Source: Liquidambar formosana
Taxonomy: Eukaryota; Streptophyta; Magnoliopsida; Saxifragales; Altingiaceae
Assembly (NCBI GenBank): GCA_039720395.1
Contig: CM077820.1
Coordinates: forward strand, 11,927,848 to 11,991,847
Direction: 5' to 3'
DNA length: 64,000 nucleotides
Position numbers and translations under genes: made by a program. Position 1 is the stretch's first letter, and each line of letters starts with the position of its first letter. The notes under the pieces were generated by a model. It was not told where the DNA came from. It did no database searches and saw only the letters and a program-made list of their open reading frames with translations. Below, in pieces: positions 36,384-48,175 of the stretch.

Positions 36384-37155
36384 CACAGTACCAGTTGAAG
36401 TGGTGTCCAACTGGTGCATAAATTGAAGGGTGAGTTGGGATTCCAAATTGAAATAGAATTTCAATCCCATGTGCTTATCAAAAATAGGTACCTCCCAAAT
36501 GTGTATGTGTGTGTGTGTATATATATATATATGTATATGTATATGTATATAGAGAGAGATTTTAGCAAGGCCCTTATTTTGAGATTCTTGGGCTCATGGT
36601 GAAGTTTCCTCAAAATTTGTTGCAAATGATTTCAATTCTCAGAAGAATCAGCACGTCTATCAACAGATATACCAATCCGATGGCAGTGAGGAAGAGTTGA
36701 TGGTAAGTGTAACCATGTTTTGATCTCCGTAGTCTTCCTATAACAAAACCCATTAATTATGGGATCCTTTTGACAAACAGAGTTGCGTGTGATCAACGAG
36801 TTAGACTAAATGCAGTGGCTCAAATTTTATATTCCACGTCTTTTGTCATCCGATCCAGGACCACCTATATGTGGACTTCCTTTCTCATTTTTTTTGTTAA
36901 AGTTTCTCCCCAGTCCCCACTATGGCACAAGATTATACCCACAAACACACAAAATGCCTTCTTTCTGCGTTTAATTTGTCACAAAGAAATAACATTATGT
37001 CCAACCACTTCACCTTCCTCAGAAGAAATTAGGACCCCAAAAGGTTAAAAGGGGAAAGAAAAAAAAAAAAAAAAAGTTTGCAATGCCTTCAAGCTAAGTG
37101 CATTATACTTTTAATTTGCAGCCGCATACGGCTCAGATTAATTTTAATGAAACTC

Positions 37156-37160
<5 letters not shown>

Positions 37161-37186
<26 letters not shown>

Positions 37187-37223
37187 GGGGGGATTTGGGG
37201 GGGGGGGGGGGGGGGGGGGGGGG
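37161..37223. repeat. Poly-T to poly-G homopolymer junction
   Basis: A run of about 20 T is followed by G6, ATTT and then a G tract of more than 25. Low complexity; the length may be unreliable in the assembly. Confidence 0.8.
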
Positions 37224-37962
37224 TGTTTACAGTCAAAATCATCAACAATCAAACTTCTATATCTGGAAGCAGCTAAAATTTGTTTCATAGGAAATATTTT
37301 TTAACAAGCTAATTGGGTAGAAGCTATTTTCACTCCTTTGTTATAAATGATACTAAAGCCACTGCTGTTTTTTCTTTTTCCTGTTTTTTTCCCCCCTTTC
37401 CTTTAAATACAAGCTAAAAACATCAAAAACTATGTTAAACTAGCAAACAATGGGCTCAAACCGGAGAAAATGATGCTACCTATGCGTGAAAGACTGCCAT
37501 TAACCATTAAAATGATGCTGCCAGAGTTATCTTTGGTTACATCCTCCCTTGGCTAAGAGTCTTAACCAATCTTCAAACAATTTAATCAAACACCAAAGAA
37601 AAGAAATAATGGTGATCCTTTGAAAGAGCCATCCTTCTTGAAAAATTAATGGTGAATCTTCGAAAGAGCCATTGTTCTTAATTTTATGCTCTATCTGATA
37701 AAAATACAAAAGAAAAATATGTACACAGAGCTTATCAAAAAAAAAAAGATTTGATAAAAACCCAGTAACCCCACAACTTGTTGCTCCATATTTTAACATA
37801 GGAGCTAAATGAAAACCTCTCCTATCTGTGAACACTATAGGAGGATCTTATCCTCATCATCTAATAGCCGGAGGCAAAGAACCAGAGCTCACACATACTC
37901 TGAGACTAGTATCACACACAAGCAAATATAAGGGACCCCCTCTTGTACCTCCTTCAAAGATA

Positions 37963-40111
37963 TCACACTTCAATGGTTGCTGTCGGAGACGTTGACGCAG
38001 TCCTTCCACGTGATCTTGATTCATCGATCTTTGCAGCCACCTCGGCCACAACAAGTCTAGTCAAAAGTAGCCCTGCCACTAGAGCCGCTACCATCAGCAT
38101 TGTAAACACAGCAGACCAGCTCGTCGCGGATATGTAGCCTGTTATTAATGGCCCAATAGCAGCCCCAACAGAGCCTGTTCCATCTATAATTGCCGTCACA
38201 GTTGCCAGTGCCCTTGAGTTTCCTTTCAATGAACTGTGGGTTCCCAAATCAGCCGAGACAGCTGTTGTTATAAGAGCATAGGGGCCGTTCACAAACATGC
38301 CAGTGATGAACATGAGAACGATATTTACAGCCAAGGATATGTGTCCATAGCTTCGGTAGAAAAAAAGAGCAGGGATAGCGCAGTACATGAAACTTGCTGC
38401 TGTTATGGCTCTAGCACCTAAGCGATCGGAAATGTGGCCTGCTAGGATTCCTCCAAGTACCCCTCCGACATCAAACAATGTAGATAAGTTTCCAGCCGTT
38501 GCACTGGATAAATACTTGCCATCTATAGCTGCAAGATAATTAACAAAATTGATTGATTAGATGTTACCCCGTAAAGGGAATGAAGAAAAAGTTTCACAAT
38601 GTAAAAACTCGAGCACATAATTAAGATCAGAAGTCAGGATTATAAGTTGATTAAAGGCAAAAATTGCTCCTCCCTGGAATGAAGGAACCTTCTGCAATTC
38701 CACGATATGGCAGGACTCCTGGTTGGTGAAGAGACACATTCATCTTTGATGAAAAACCCGGGTATATTTTCGAGAATGATCATTTGTTTAAAAACGACCA
38801 TAAAAATATTTCATGAAACAAAAATGTATCCTTTCATGGCCAATAATCTTCTGCCATTTGAAGTGTGGTTGGAGGATAAAACTTCAATCCTTCAACATAA
38901 TTTTTGAAAGACTCATAATTTAAAAGGAAAGAGGAAAAACAAAAGACTCTTTGCAAAAGGCATAAATTCATGGCGTACTCACTACTCAGGTCTTTAATTA
39001 TTCACATTTTTCTCCATCTTATAAGCACATCAAAGGAAGTTCTTCAATATATCCTAATAACAATAAGAATTAACAATATAAAGCATAGAAGGTACCTGTG
39101 TGGCTAATGTAGAAAGGAAGCCAATAGAGAAATGTGTAAGCAACCAATTTAGAGAAGAAGAGGCAAAGAGCAAAAGGAGCAACCCCAGGGATCTTCCATG
39201 CTTCTATGAACCCCACAGCTTTCTCCTTAACCTTAACCTCTGTCTCTGATCTCAATAGAGGTTCTGTTACTCCTCCCCCACTTTTCTTGGGAGACTGCAA
39301 TTCATCTTCATCTTTATCGGCTCCAACAGATTCAGGACTAACGGGCAATAAGAGGAAAACCATCAAACCAACAAAAGCAATCATGAGACCAGGAACAACA
39401 AAGGACCAACCCCATCCATACTGCAGTAGGGCTGAAGCAACCAAAGAACCCGTAATGTTCCCAACAGATGTGTGCGCATTCCATATACCCATGATCAACC
39501 CTCTCTTTTTCTTCCCAAACCAGTTCCCAACAACTGCAACTACTGAAGGCCATCCAGTTGATTGGAACAAACCGGCAAACATTTGTACTACTAAGAAGTA
39601 GTAAAAATTATGGATGTTTGCCCAATACCCAACACCAAAGAGAGAAGTGAACAAACCAGTTCCCACCATCCCCACTGTTAGAAAGATTCTTAAGTTCACT
39701 CTATCACCCAAGTGTCCAGAGAAGTACATTCCGAAAGCATATACCGAAAGGAAAGCCAGGTCGATTTCACCAAGCAAGGATGTGCCATCCGATCCATTAA
39801 ATGGTGCCCAACCATTTCCAGAAACCCTTGAAAAGCTTTTGTTTTCAACCGGTCCATGGAAGTATGTTTTCCTCCATGGGAAAAACTTCAAGCTCGCCTC
39901 TGATGATTCCGGATCAAGGGTACTTTTGACAATGCTTGTGGTTTTTCTAGCAGCATGGTAGCTTGCGTATGCGAAAAATGTTAACAATCAGGACAATGGC
40001 CTGATGGGTTCTAAAGGAGAGTGTGGTATTCTTTATGTACTCCAAGAATCGAATTCCGAGGGGCTTGCTACTGAAATTTCTCTCAGGCGCCGATTCCTCC
40101 GCTGAACCCAT
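37963..40111 (-). CDS. Glycerol-3-phosphate transporter (SLC37/MFS family), frameshift near start
   Basis: Two exons, 40111-39096 and 38528-37963 (TGA), joined GT-AG (ACAG|GTACC to TTGCAG|CTATAGATGG). Ignoring one base, the product is 526 aa, the usual size for plant G3P permeases, which are 12-helix major facilitator proteins exchanging glycerol-3-phosphate or similar organophosphates. Recognisable parts: [19 protein letters not shown] at the first helix, GYW and [20 protein letters not shown], the acidic central loop near [32 protein letters not shown] and a Ser/Thr-rich tail. The ATG at 40111 starts [13 protein letters not shown]. At 39981-39982 the strand reads ATTGTTAACATTTTTCGC where the family needs ATTGTTACATTTTTCGC. 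One extra A therefore shifts frame after about residue 43 and would stop the protein a few codons later. It is either an assembly error or a recent inactivation; everything downstream is intact. Confidence 0.9.
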
Positions 40112-41250
40112 GTATGGAATTTTAATCTAGCAAGGAAATGAAGAGGAAGTAAGGGTTCAACTTCCTCTCACAAATTCAGAGCCAGCAATCTGAAAACAGG
40201 AAAAGGAAAAAATAATTAAAAGTGAGATATGATATTAATATTAAAACAAGCAATTGAATCAAATTTATACTTCCAAGTAAGAACGACAGCTAATTTATGC
40301 TAATACAAAGAAGAGAGTTCAACTGAGAGAGTTAGACATTGTTCTATATAAGGCCAGGATTCAATAAAATATATATTCATTGATGAGGAAGCTCTTCGGT
40401 GGAACATGTTTTATTTGCAAATTTATCAACACTTTTTTAATTCCTAAATTCACAAACTGTCAGAAACTAATTCCAAACAATTTCCCAGAAATTCAATCAA
40501 ATCAATAACAACTTCAGAAGTTATAACTGAAATATGAAAATTCCATTCTTTCCAGGAAAGTTCCCTCCCTTTACTTTTTGCCAAGTACAGAGCAACCTAA
40601 ACCCACTAGATATATATATAGCCATAAGAAGAAACTTCAATCAATTCCTACAAATTACAAGCTAATATAGAAAAGGGAAAAAAAGGCAACAAAATATAAC
40701 CATAAGAAGAAACTTCAATTCAATTCCTACAAATTACAAACTAATATAGAAAAGGGGGAAAAAAAGGCAACAAAAATCAACACAATCTAAACAATATGAC
40801 TGCATACAAATTTTTCCAACAATCTAAGGTTTACCCATTCATTGTCAACCCATAAAACGATGTCTGCACAGATACCCATTAATCAAATTTGCTTTTTAAA
40901 GATCACTTCTACATCGATTCGACGGATTGTTAAACCAAAACTCCAAAAAAAATTAAAAAAATTAAAAAATAAAAATAAAAAGGTCAGAAAGAGTTTGAAA
41001 CTTGGAAATCCCAAGTAAAAGAGCCCATCAAGCCTATGTGTATATCTATATATATATATTCATAAAGACTGAGAAACATACCTCGCTTGCTTAGCTGAGC
41101 TCACAAGATGTCTTGGTCGTTCTCTCTCTCTCCCTAAAGCTCTCTGTTCCCTGGGTTTTTTCAGTTGCTTAACGAAACGAAAAGAAACGAAAACGCTGCA
41201 CGCTACGAGTTGCCCGCAAGCAACCGGTGGGGACTTCAATTTATAAAGTA
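40112..41250 (-). promoter_or_regulatory. Promoter, 5'UTR exon and 5'UTR intron of the G3P transporter gene
   Basis: On the minus strand a TATA-like TTTATAAAT lies at about 41241-41249. The leader runs from about 41215 to a donor AAGCGAG|GTATGTT at 41082/41081. The intron ends shortly before the ATG at 40111. A tandem duplication lies in the intron at 40623-40780. TSS position is inferred. Confidence 0.55.
40623..40780. repeat. Tandem duplication of a 78-bp unit in the 5'UTR intron
   Basis: Two copies (40623-40700 and 40701-40780) share CATAAGAAGAAACTTCAAT, ATTCCTACAAATTACAA and CTAATATAGAAAAGGG, with a few small differences. Confidence 0.85.
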
Positions 41251-42639
41251 CAATGCCGATCGTAATAACGTTTTGGATTTCCGAATTGCCTAAAATACCC
41301 ATGACTCACCTTTTAATTATTAATCAATCAAAAGAGCCATGTGTTCTGTTATATTACCACGTATTGCCAACGATCTGTACGACTTGACGAAATTGCCCTC
41401 GGTTGAATGTTAGCTAACCGGCATTTCCCTACTAGTAAAATTAGTTATGGTGGAAATAAATTCCATGCAGTCGAAACTTTGCGATTGCTACAATCAGAGA
41501 AAAATGCATTCTAACTCTAGGAGCGCGCCCCCAACTTTTGCGCAATCAATCTCATTCATAATTACTAATGGTATGATAGTTTAGTAGCATTTTGTTAATT
41601 TATTAAATAAGTGATGTTGAATTTAAATTTATAAAAAACATTTAAAAAAACGTTTTATTTTTATTTTTTAATTATCCCTTTTTTTCTTTTTGATTGGGTT
41701 ATTCAAAGTGCTTAAAAAGATTTAGGAGGTGACGATGAGAGGGAGAAAGTCACCCCATCAAACGTAAATGGAACCCATCGTCATCAAATGTGAATGCAGA
41801 TGTGGACCATTAATGGTGTGAATTGATACCTAGCTTTGTGGAGTACATTATTCGAAGAGTAGGGTCTCTAAAGGGTGATGATGAAGCTTGCATATATGCT
41901 TGCAACTTTATGCTTTGAAAAAGAAGAAAGAGGTAAATTGAACAAAGCCTCTCTTGAAATGTGAATAATAGTAAAACAAAAACTATTTGAACTTTAAAAC
42001 GGAATAAATAATGTTTTAAATTACTAACTTGTGATACTTTGCCACCTTTGGTTAAATTTAATACTTGTTCCTATCAAATTAGTAATCTAGTTTTGTTTAG
42101 TTTAACATCTCAACAAATTATAAAAAGGATAATTTAGGAATTAATTTGCTTTAATGGTATCATGTGATGTAATTTGTTTATTCAATCTTAAGGTATGGAT
42201 AATTTTGTGAACTAAGTGTATTGTTCACGAGGGTTTCATGTAATTTATGGAAGAAAAAAAATACAACAAATAATTCTTCACATTCAATTTTTTTTTTTTT
42301 TTTTTTTATATTTGGTTGGGCATCTAAACTTCCACTTGTGAACTTGAGTGAGGCTATTGCATACTCCAAATTGATCAATATTTAAAATAAATTAGGCCGG
42401 TAACTAGTCTTTTGAAAAAAACAAAAAAAAAAAAAGTAGATTTGACATCCCATGAAATTGATACCACATTGGTTTTGCTATCAATTAAAGATTTTCTTTT
42501 TCCACACTTTTGTGGGTCCCATCATACATAATCAACAATAAGATTGATAAAATCCAATTTATAATGTTTTAGTTCTCATGGTTGCAATTTTCTATCAATA
42601 AGTTCATTGTAGGACATTGATTCCCCCCAACCTTTTTTT

Positions 42640-42755
42640 TTCTCCCTCTCTTCTTTATGAAAGACACACATAAAGGGAATTGAACCCACAACCCTTTGAA
42701 ACTCTTCCATCCTATTGGGGAAAGACATGTCATTAGGCTCAACGCCTCGTGGCAT
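42640..42755 (-). mobile_element. Possible tRNA-derived SINE
   Basis: The minus strand has a box-B-like GGGTTCAATTCCC and, upstream, TTGAGCCTAATGACATG where box A would lie, and it ends in an A-rich tail (T run near 42632-42641). No target duplication was found. Confidence 0.35.
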
Positions 42756-44296
42756 GGAGCCTCCTAATACTACTTATTATTGTAGAGGAATTTACATGGT
42801 TAGTGACTGTGCTAGTTAGTATTTGGACAATATAAATCTTTTTCAATAATTTTAGATTCATTGTATGAAGCATGGGATATTTAATTTTGATTAAAAATTA
42901 AAATAATTAATTTACCATTAGTGATTTAGTAATAAAATGATAAATTATTTAATTAAAAACCAATATGATTTTTGTTTGTATTGCTATTTAAAGGATTTGA
43001 CAATTGAAATATTGAATTGTCGTTAAAGATGGTTGAATTTTTATATAAACACTTATTTATTTATTTAATTTTTTTTTCCTTCCTTTAGAATAAGGGTAAA
43101 AACGTTTTTAAAAATACTATATTCATTATCATTCTACATGACAGATCTCTGTTGATTTTACAGATGTCACAGTAACGAAGGAAAATTAAGTGTCACGATT
43201 ATACCTTAGGAATTATTTTAATATGTTTTAAAATTAAAGATGACAAGTTATTCTTGTCATGATCTATATTATTGAGCATTGCTATATGGGTCGATGGCTG
43301 TTAGCTGACCACATTAGTCAATCCTTACAAAACATGCCCATTTAACTGCTCCGTCAAAACAAGAAAAAAAAAACGTAATTTTTAAATGATAAAAAATGCT
43401 CCGTCAAAACAATTGTGATTTCTAAATTATCCTTATTTGGTCTTAGAAAACACTCTCAACCATAAATACAACCATCAATACAAGAGGGAAAAAAAAGGAT
43501 GAAGAAGAAGAAGAAGAATACCAACTTTACCAAAAAATGAAACTTATTTTTTGCATATTTTAATTTGAAAAACCTAATGTTTTTTAATGGAAAAACCTAA
43601 TTAGCTTTGCCAAAACCTAGTTAACTTTATAAAAAAAAAAAAAAAAAACCTAACTAACTTTACCAAAACCTAATTAACTTTACAAAAAAACTAGATAATT
43701 TTACCAAAATCAAGTTAACTTTAATTACAAGAACCTTCTAGATATGCAAATTTTAGCTTCGACACCATCATAGAGTTGTAGATTGGCAATGAGAAACTTG
43801 ATCGCAACCTCCACTACAAACTGCTATGACTTCCACAATTTGAGAGGAGAGAGAGAGAAAGGACTACTATAAACAAAACCAAAACCACATATGGCAAACT
43901 TTCATCGAGCTTTTTTGGTCGACAATGTGAAGCTTGATCGCTGCTTCCACTATATACTACCATGGCTTCCCACCGTTGAGAAGATAGGGGACAAATGCAC
44001 AAATTGATTAGCTTGAGAGGAAAGAGAGAGAGGAGCAAATAGGAAGATCAAAGGGGAGAGAGTCACTCAAATCTGATCCCATCGCAAATCAAGCTTCCAA
44101 AGTCATCCTATCTTATGTGAGCTGGATAGTGACAATTATAAGCCACCATGACCAGAGTTTTGGTTCCTCCTTGTTATTCTTTTATTTATTTCTTTTAATA
44201 ATATTTAGAGGAATGAGCACATGATTAGGAACTTCTTAGGATGCCAACCTAATTGGGATCGTGGGTGGCTCTTTGATGCTTTTCCTCTTTTACTGA

Positions 44297-44327
<31 letters not shown>

Positions 44328-44523
44328 TCCAAATTCAAGCCCTAAACTTGAGAATCCTATAAACAAAGGGAAGAGAGGTCACTTAGATCTCATCTCATCC
44401 CCTTTGTGATCATCTCCAACTCCGATGTGGGCTATAGTTGCAACAATAAAGATCACGGTGGGTATGGGTTTAGAGAGAGAGAGAGAGAGAGGAAGGTTCA
44501 AGCATTTTCAAGATGCTTTTAAC

Positions 44524-44843
44524 CAGGGGTGGAGCCAGGATTTATCTCCAAGGGGGGCACTATGCTATGATTCTATGAAGTGAGAACTGAGAACTAACTA
44601 AAGCCCTAGAAAGCAATTTTTTTAAAACAATTACTTTTTAGTTATCATTTTTCAATTTAATACCAAACAAAGGATTTCTTTGTCAACTTATTACAAATTG
44701 ATTGTAAATATACTTTAAAATGACTACTTCTTCCTCTTTTTGGCATTATATTGAGAAATACTCATCAAATAGTAATATTTCTCCCAGAAAAAATTTTTGG
44801 TTGAAGAGGGGGCACATCCAAGGCCCCCCTGGCTCCGCCCATG
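44524..44843. mobile_element. hAT-like MITE
   Basis: The termini are CAGGGGTGGAGCCAGG and, reverse-complemented, CATGGGCGGAGCCAGG, the common plant hAT MITE signature. The 8-bp flanks are CTTTTAAC (44516-44523) and CTTTTGAC (44844-44851), a 7/8 target duplication. Length 320 bp, non-coding. Confidence 0.82.
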
Positions 44844-45113
44844 CTTTTGACTTTTTAAACCTACGTTGTTTTTCATTTTTGGCATAGGTTACGTTTTGAC
44901 GGTGGGCTCACATTTTGCTTCACATGAGTCTGCCTATGAATCTTTATCCTATATTATTATATATAGAAAAAAATTGTTTGGTATCACTCTTTATTTTTAC
45001 TATTAAAGTTATAAAAAAAATTCTACAAATAAAACAAATCATAAAATGAATGGTATTATTCTCCTAACATATCATAACTATTTATAACTAACTGCCATAC
45101 TATCTTAATAGAA

Positions 45114-45359
45114 GGAGTAGGGATTTGGTGTTGAGTTAAGGATTCAATGCTGAGTTCACAGAACCTAGCACGGTGTTGAATTGATGACCACCCTTGGATG
45201 ATATGATGGACAACTCAAATTAAACAATTGAAAAAGTTGCAACTGAAATTACCGAAATGGTTAACTTTTTCGACTTTTAATATGAACCATCCACCACGTC
45301 ATCCAAGGGTAGTTAATACAATGTTAAGTTTTGAAAACTCAACACCGAATCGTTACTCC
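45114..45359. mobile_element. Foldback element with GGAGTA ends
   Basis: The left GGAGTAGGGATTTGGTGTTG and the right end reverse-complemented GGAGTAACGATTCGGTGTTG are clear inverted repeats. Inner arms also pair (CACCCTTGGATGA with TCATCCAAGGGTAG). No certain target duplication was read. Confidence 0.65.
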
Positions 45360-46431
45360 GATGCTATAAATAATTTTAAGTGTACAAATCATGTTTTCTT
45401 CTTATAAATCGTTATAAGAAATGATAATCCAAATGTTTAGCCACCACATCTAATAATATATAACGAGAAGATGGTGAAATTTTAATATAAAAAACTAATT
45501 AAGGATCAAGCCCTCTTCCTCACGTTTAAAATCCCTCTATTGGCTAATTAATAGGTTTTGGACGAGTGTCATACATGATTGAAAGGTTTTGAAGGACAGC
45601 TAAAAGTTACGAATTAGCATGTAATCATCTCAATTGTCAAAATTTAGAAGGAGTGATGTCAAAAGCGTAGTGGCATCCGCATTCCAATTGATGGATTGGT
45701 GGTACTGCATGAGAGAATTGTGAGCCAAAGGGTATTTTTGTATTTGGACAAGAAATAGTAAGAATTTGAGGGCTATGGTTGAAAAAGGGCAATTTAGTTA
45801 CATCAAATCAAAACTTCACTTATTCCATCAGCTATGGTCTTATCGTAATTTATGAACCAAAAGAGACCTATGATCGTAAAACCACTAGCCGGCTCTAAAT
45901 AATTATTTGAAAAAACGCGGTGGCGATTAGGCGAGAAAGTATATTCGGATATCCAAAAAGAATTATTCCCTGCCCGCAGCGGATATCCCTCCCCTACCAT
46001 ACCCAACCCCACATTATGCCAAGTGGAAAAGCGATTCTATGGGAAATTGTGACGTGGAAATACTCATGGACCGCCTCTAGAGTCTCGAGAGGTGGGGACT
46101 CGATCACCACACCTTTGTGCAGTTCCATGTGTGCAGTTTGTAAGGCTCTCTCAACTATAAATAAGCCATGTCATCGTGGAGAAGAACAATTTAGGCCTGT
46201 GAAATTTTAAAAGAATTATGATCATTTGTAAATTGAATTTTTAAATAGTGCATTTAATGAATTTTCAAAATTTAATCATATAACATCAACTACCGTTCTA
46301 GAAATCAACGTACTTACCAAACCATAGATCACGATGCTTTTATATTGACTTGATGAGTATGCTGTGAGACCTTGACGAGCCTGTAGAGATGGAACTGGAG
46401 TAGAAGTCGATGAAGCAAGTTATGGGCAACA

Positions 46432-46600
46432 GCCACGTGGCACTGACATGCTTGGCTACGTGTTGAATGCTTGTCGTCGTCATCATAATGTTTGAAGGAC
46501 GTGGGAGGCCACAAGGGGAAGTTTCGTCGCCTGCCTGTGGGTTAGTCGGTTTCAGCTAGGAAATCCTTGTGCCTGTCGTTACATGTATTATTGCATTTGC
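46432..46600. repeat. Copy 1 of a diverged dispersed direct duplication
   Basis: It shares CACGTGGCACTGACAT, CTTGGCT, TGTCGAATGC-like and GGGACGTG-like words in the same order with 48021-48175, about 1.6 kb away. No coding potential or repeat family was recognised. Confidence 0.6.
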
Positions 46601-47544
46601 GTCTGTGGAATTGAAAGTACAATACATATATCCATTTGTTTAACTTGTTTGGATGGATGAGAGATGTTGTCACATAGCAATCCTTGTGGTGTTTCAGGCT
46701 GATGCTGAGAGTCATGAATTCCTCCCCCCACCACACAAAGGAATTTTCCAGGGATGAAGCATTCATTAATTTGGTACCTCCCTATAATAAATATGTCATT
46801 TATACAAAAATTAATGAGCTATCTATATGAGTCAGGATTGGTTCAGAGACAATTAATTCCTAAGCACAAACCTAGCCACACACCAAAAAAAATAAATAAA
46901 TAAATTTCTTTACTCAAATTTTAGAAACTATTGGATGGATATTGTGAAATTCGATGATTTAGAGTTAGCGTTTTTTTATAGGCCGTTGGATTGGATCTCA
47001 TAGAATTCGATGGCTTTTGATACTTGTATAAAAAATTATGTGTCCTGATTCTAACTTTATATGTACGTATATATTATGTTTAGAACTAACTCAGCCCAAT
47101 ATATAGATAAATTTATGACTAAATTTTCCCATTCAAATCAATATGTTGGGAAAATTTGGAAGAGATTTATTACAATACTTTCAGTGATTATTTGGAGAAA
47201 AGATTAATTGGACAAACGATTTTGCAAGTTTAATAAAATTTGATTTGACTTCGTGTGGGTATTATTGAGGAATTAATTAAATCAATACAAGACAAGGATG
47301 GGGTCAAGAATATATGAAAATTATTTAAGGAGGAGCATATCAAAGAAGAAAATCAATTGAGAGAAATTCATAGAGAAAATGTCAAAGAAGACTTTGATTT
47401 ATTTCCTTATTTATGTATTCCCATTATTATTAATTTCCATATTATTTCATCTTGTTCTCTATATAATCCTACCATTGGTTTGATTGTAATCATGCAAGTT
47501 ATTATCAATGAAAATTAGTTTTTCTATAGGTATGTGTGGGAAAG

Positions 47545-47770
47545 GGATTTGGTGCAGTTAGCCACTTTTATTACATGATGCGGTAAACGTAGAATCGATA
47601 ACATATGGGTAAGGAGGAGAAATGGAGGGCTGTTAGCCGTTGGGTGTCAAATGCATCTTTCGAATTTTAACCCTCTATTTCTCTTCCTTCTCACGTGTCA
47701 TTGATCTTACATTTACTACAACATGCAGCAACTGCACTAAATCCAAATCCAAATCCAAATCCAAATCCGG
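47545..47770. mobile_element. Foldback element ending in an AAATCC hexamer array
   Basis: The left arm GGATTTGGTGCAGTTAG and the reverse complement of the right arm GGATTTAGTGCAGTTGC pair, and both arms share AGAGAAAT.GAGGG-type inner words. The right terminus has five consecutive CCAAAT-type hexamers (47738-47769). The terminal sequence is related to the element at 36155-36383. Confidence 0.6.
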
Positions 47771-48020
47771 TATGTATGTGTGTTCTCTCTTATTATTTGA
47801 TCCCAAAAAACAAATAGATGATAATTTTATCCGAAAATATAAAAAATTTATTGACCATAAATACAACTAATATTTTACAAATTAGAGTAGGCTTAAAATA
47901 CTCGCATTTCATTAGGGCTTGTGGATGTCAGGATGTGTAAAACCTTTCATGCACTGAACCTTTAAGTATTGATGGAACAATACTCAAGTCTTTAAGGGGA
48001 ATGATGATTGAATGAAGGGG

Positions 48021-48175
48021 AGACACGTGGCACTGACATTCTTGGCTCTGTGTCGAATGCCTTGTCTGTGTCATGAGATTATGAGGGACGTGTGAAGGCA
48101 CAGGGAAGCTTCCTCGTTTGGATCCTCGCTTTCAGCATTTCATGTGCCTGTCCTTTCTGTATAATTTGCATGGAT
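48021..48175. repeat. Copy 2 of the diverged direct duplication
   Basis: Partner of 46432-46600, beginning ACACGTGGCACTGACATTC. Both copies are followed by TGTGCCTGTC and a TGCAT/TTGCAT word. Confidence 0.6.

Noticed and set aside
39206..39601. 131-codon plus-strand frame across the transporter gene
   Set aside because: Antisense shadow of a clearly coding MFS exon.
47738..47770. CRISPR-like short repeat array
   Set aside because: Contiguous hexamers without spacers at a transposon end in a plant genome.
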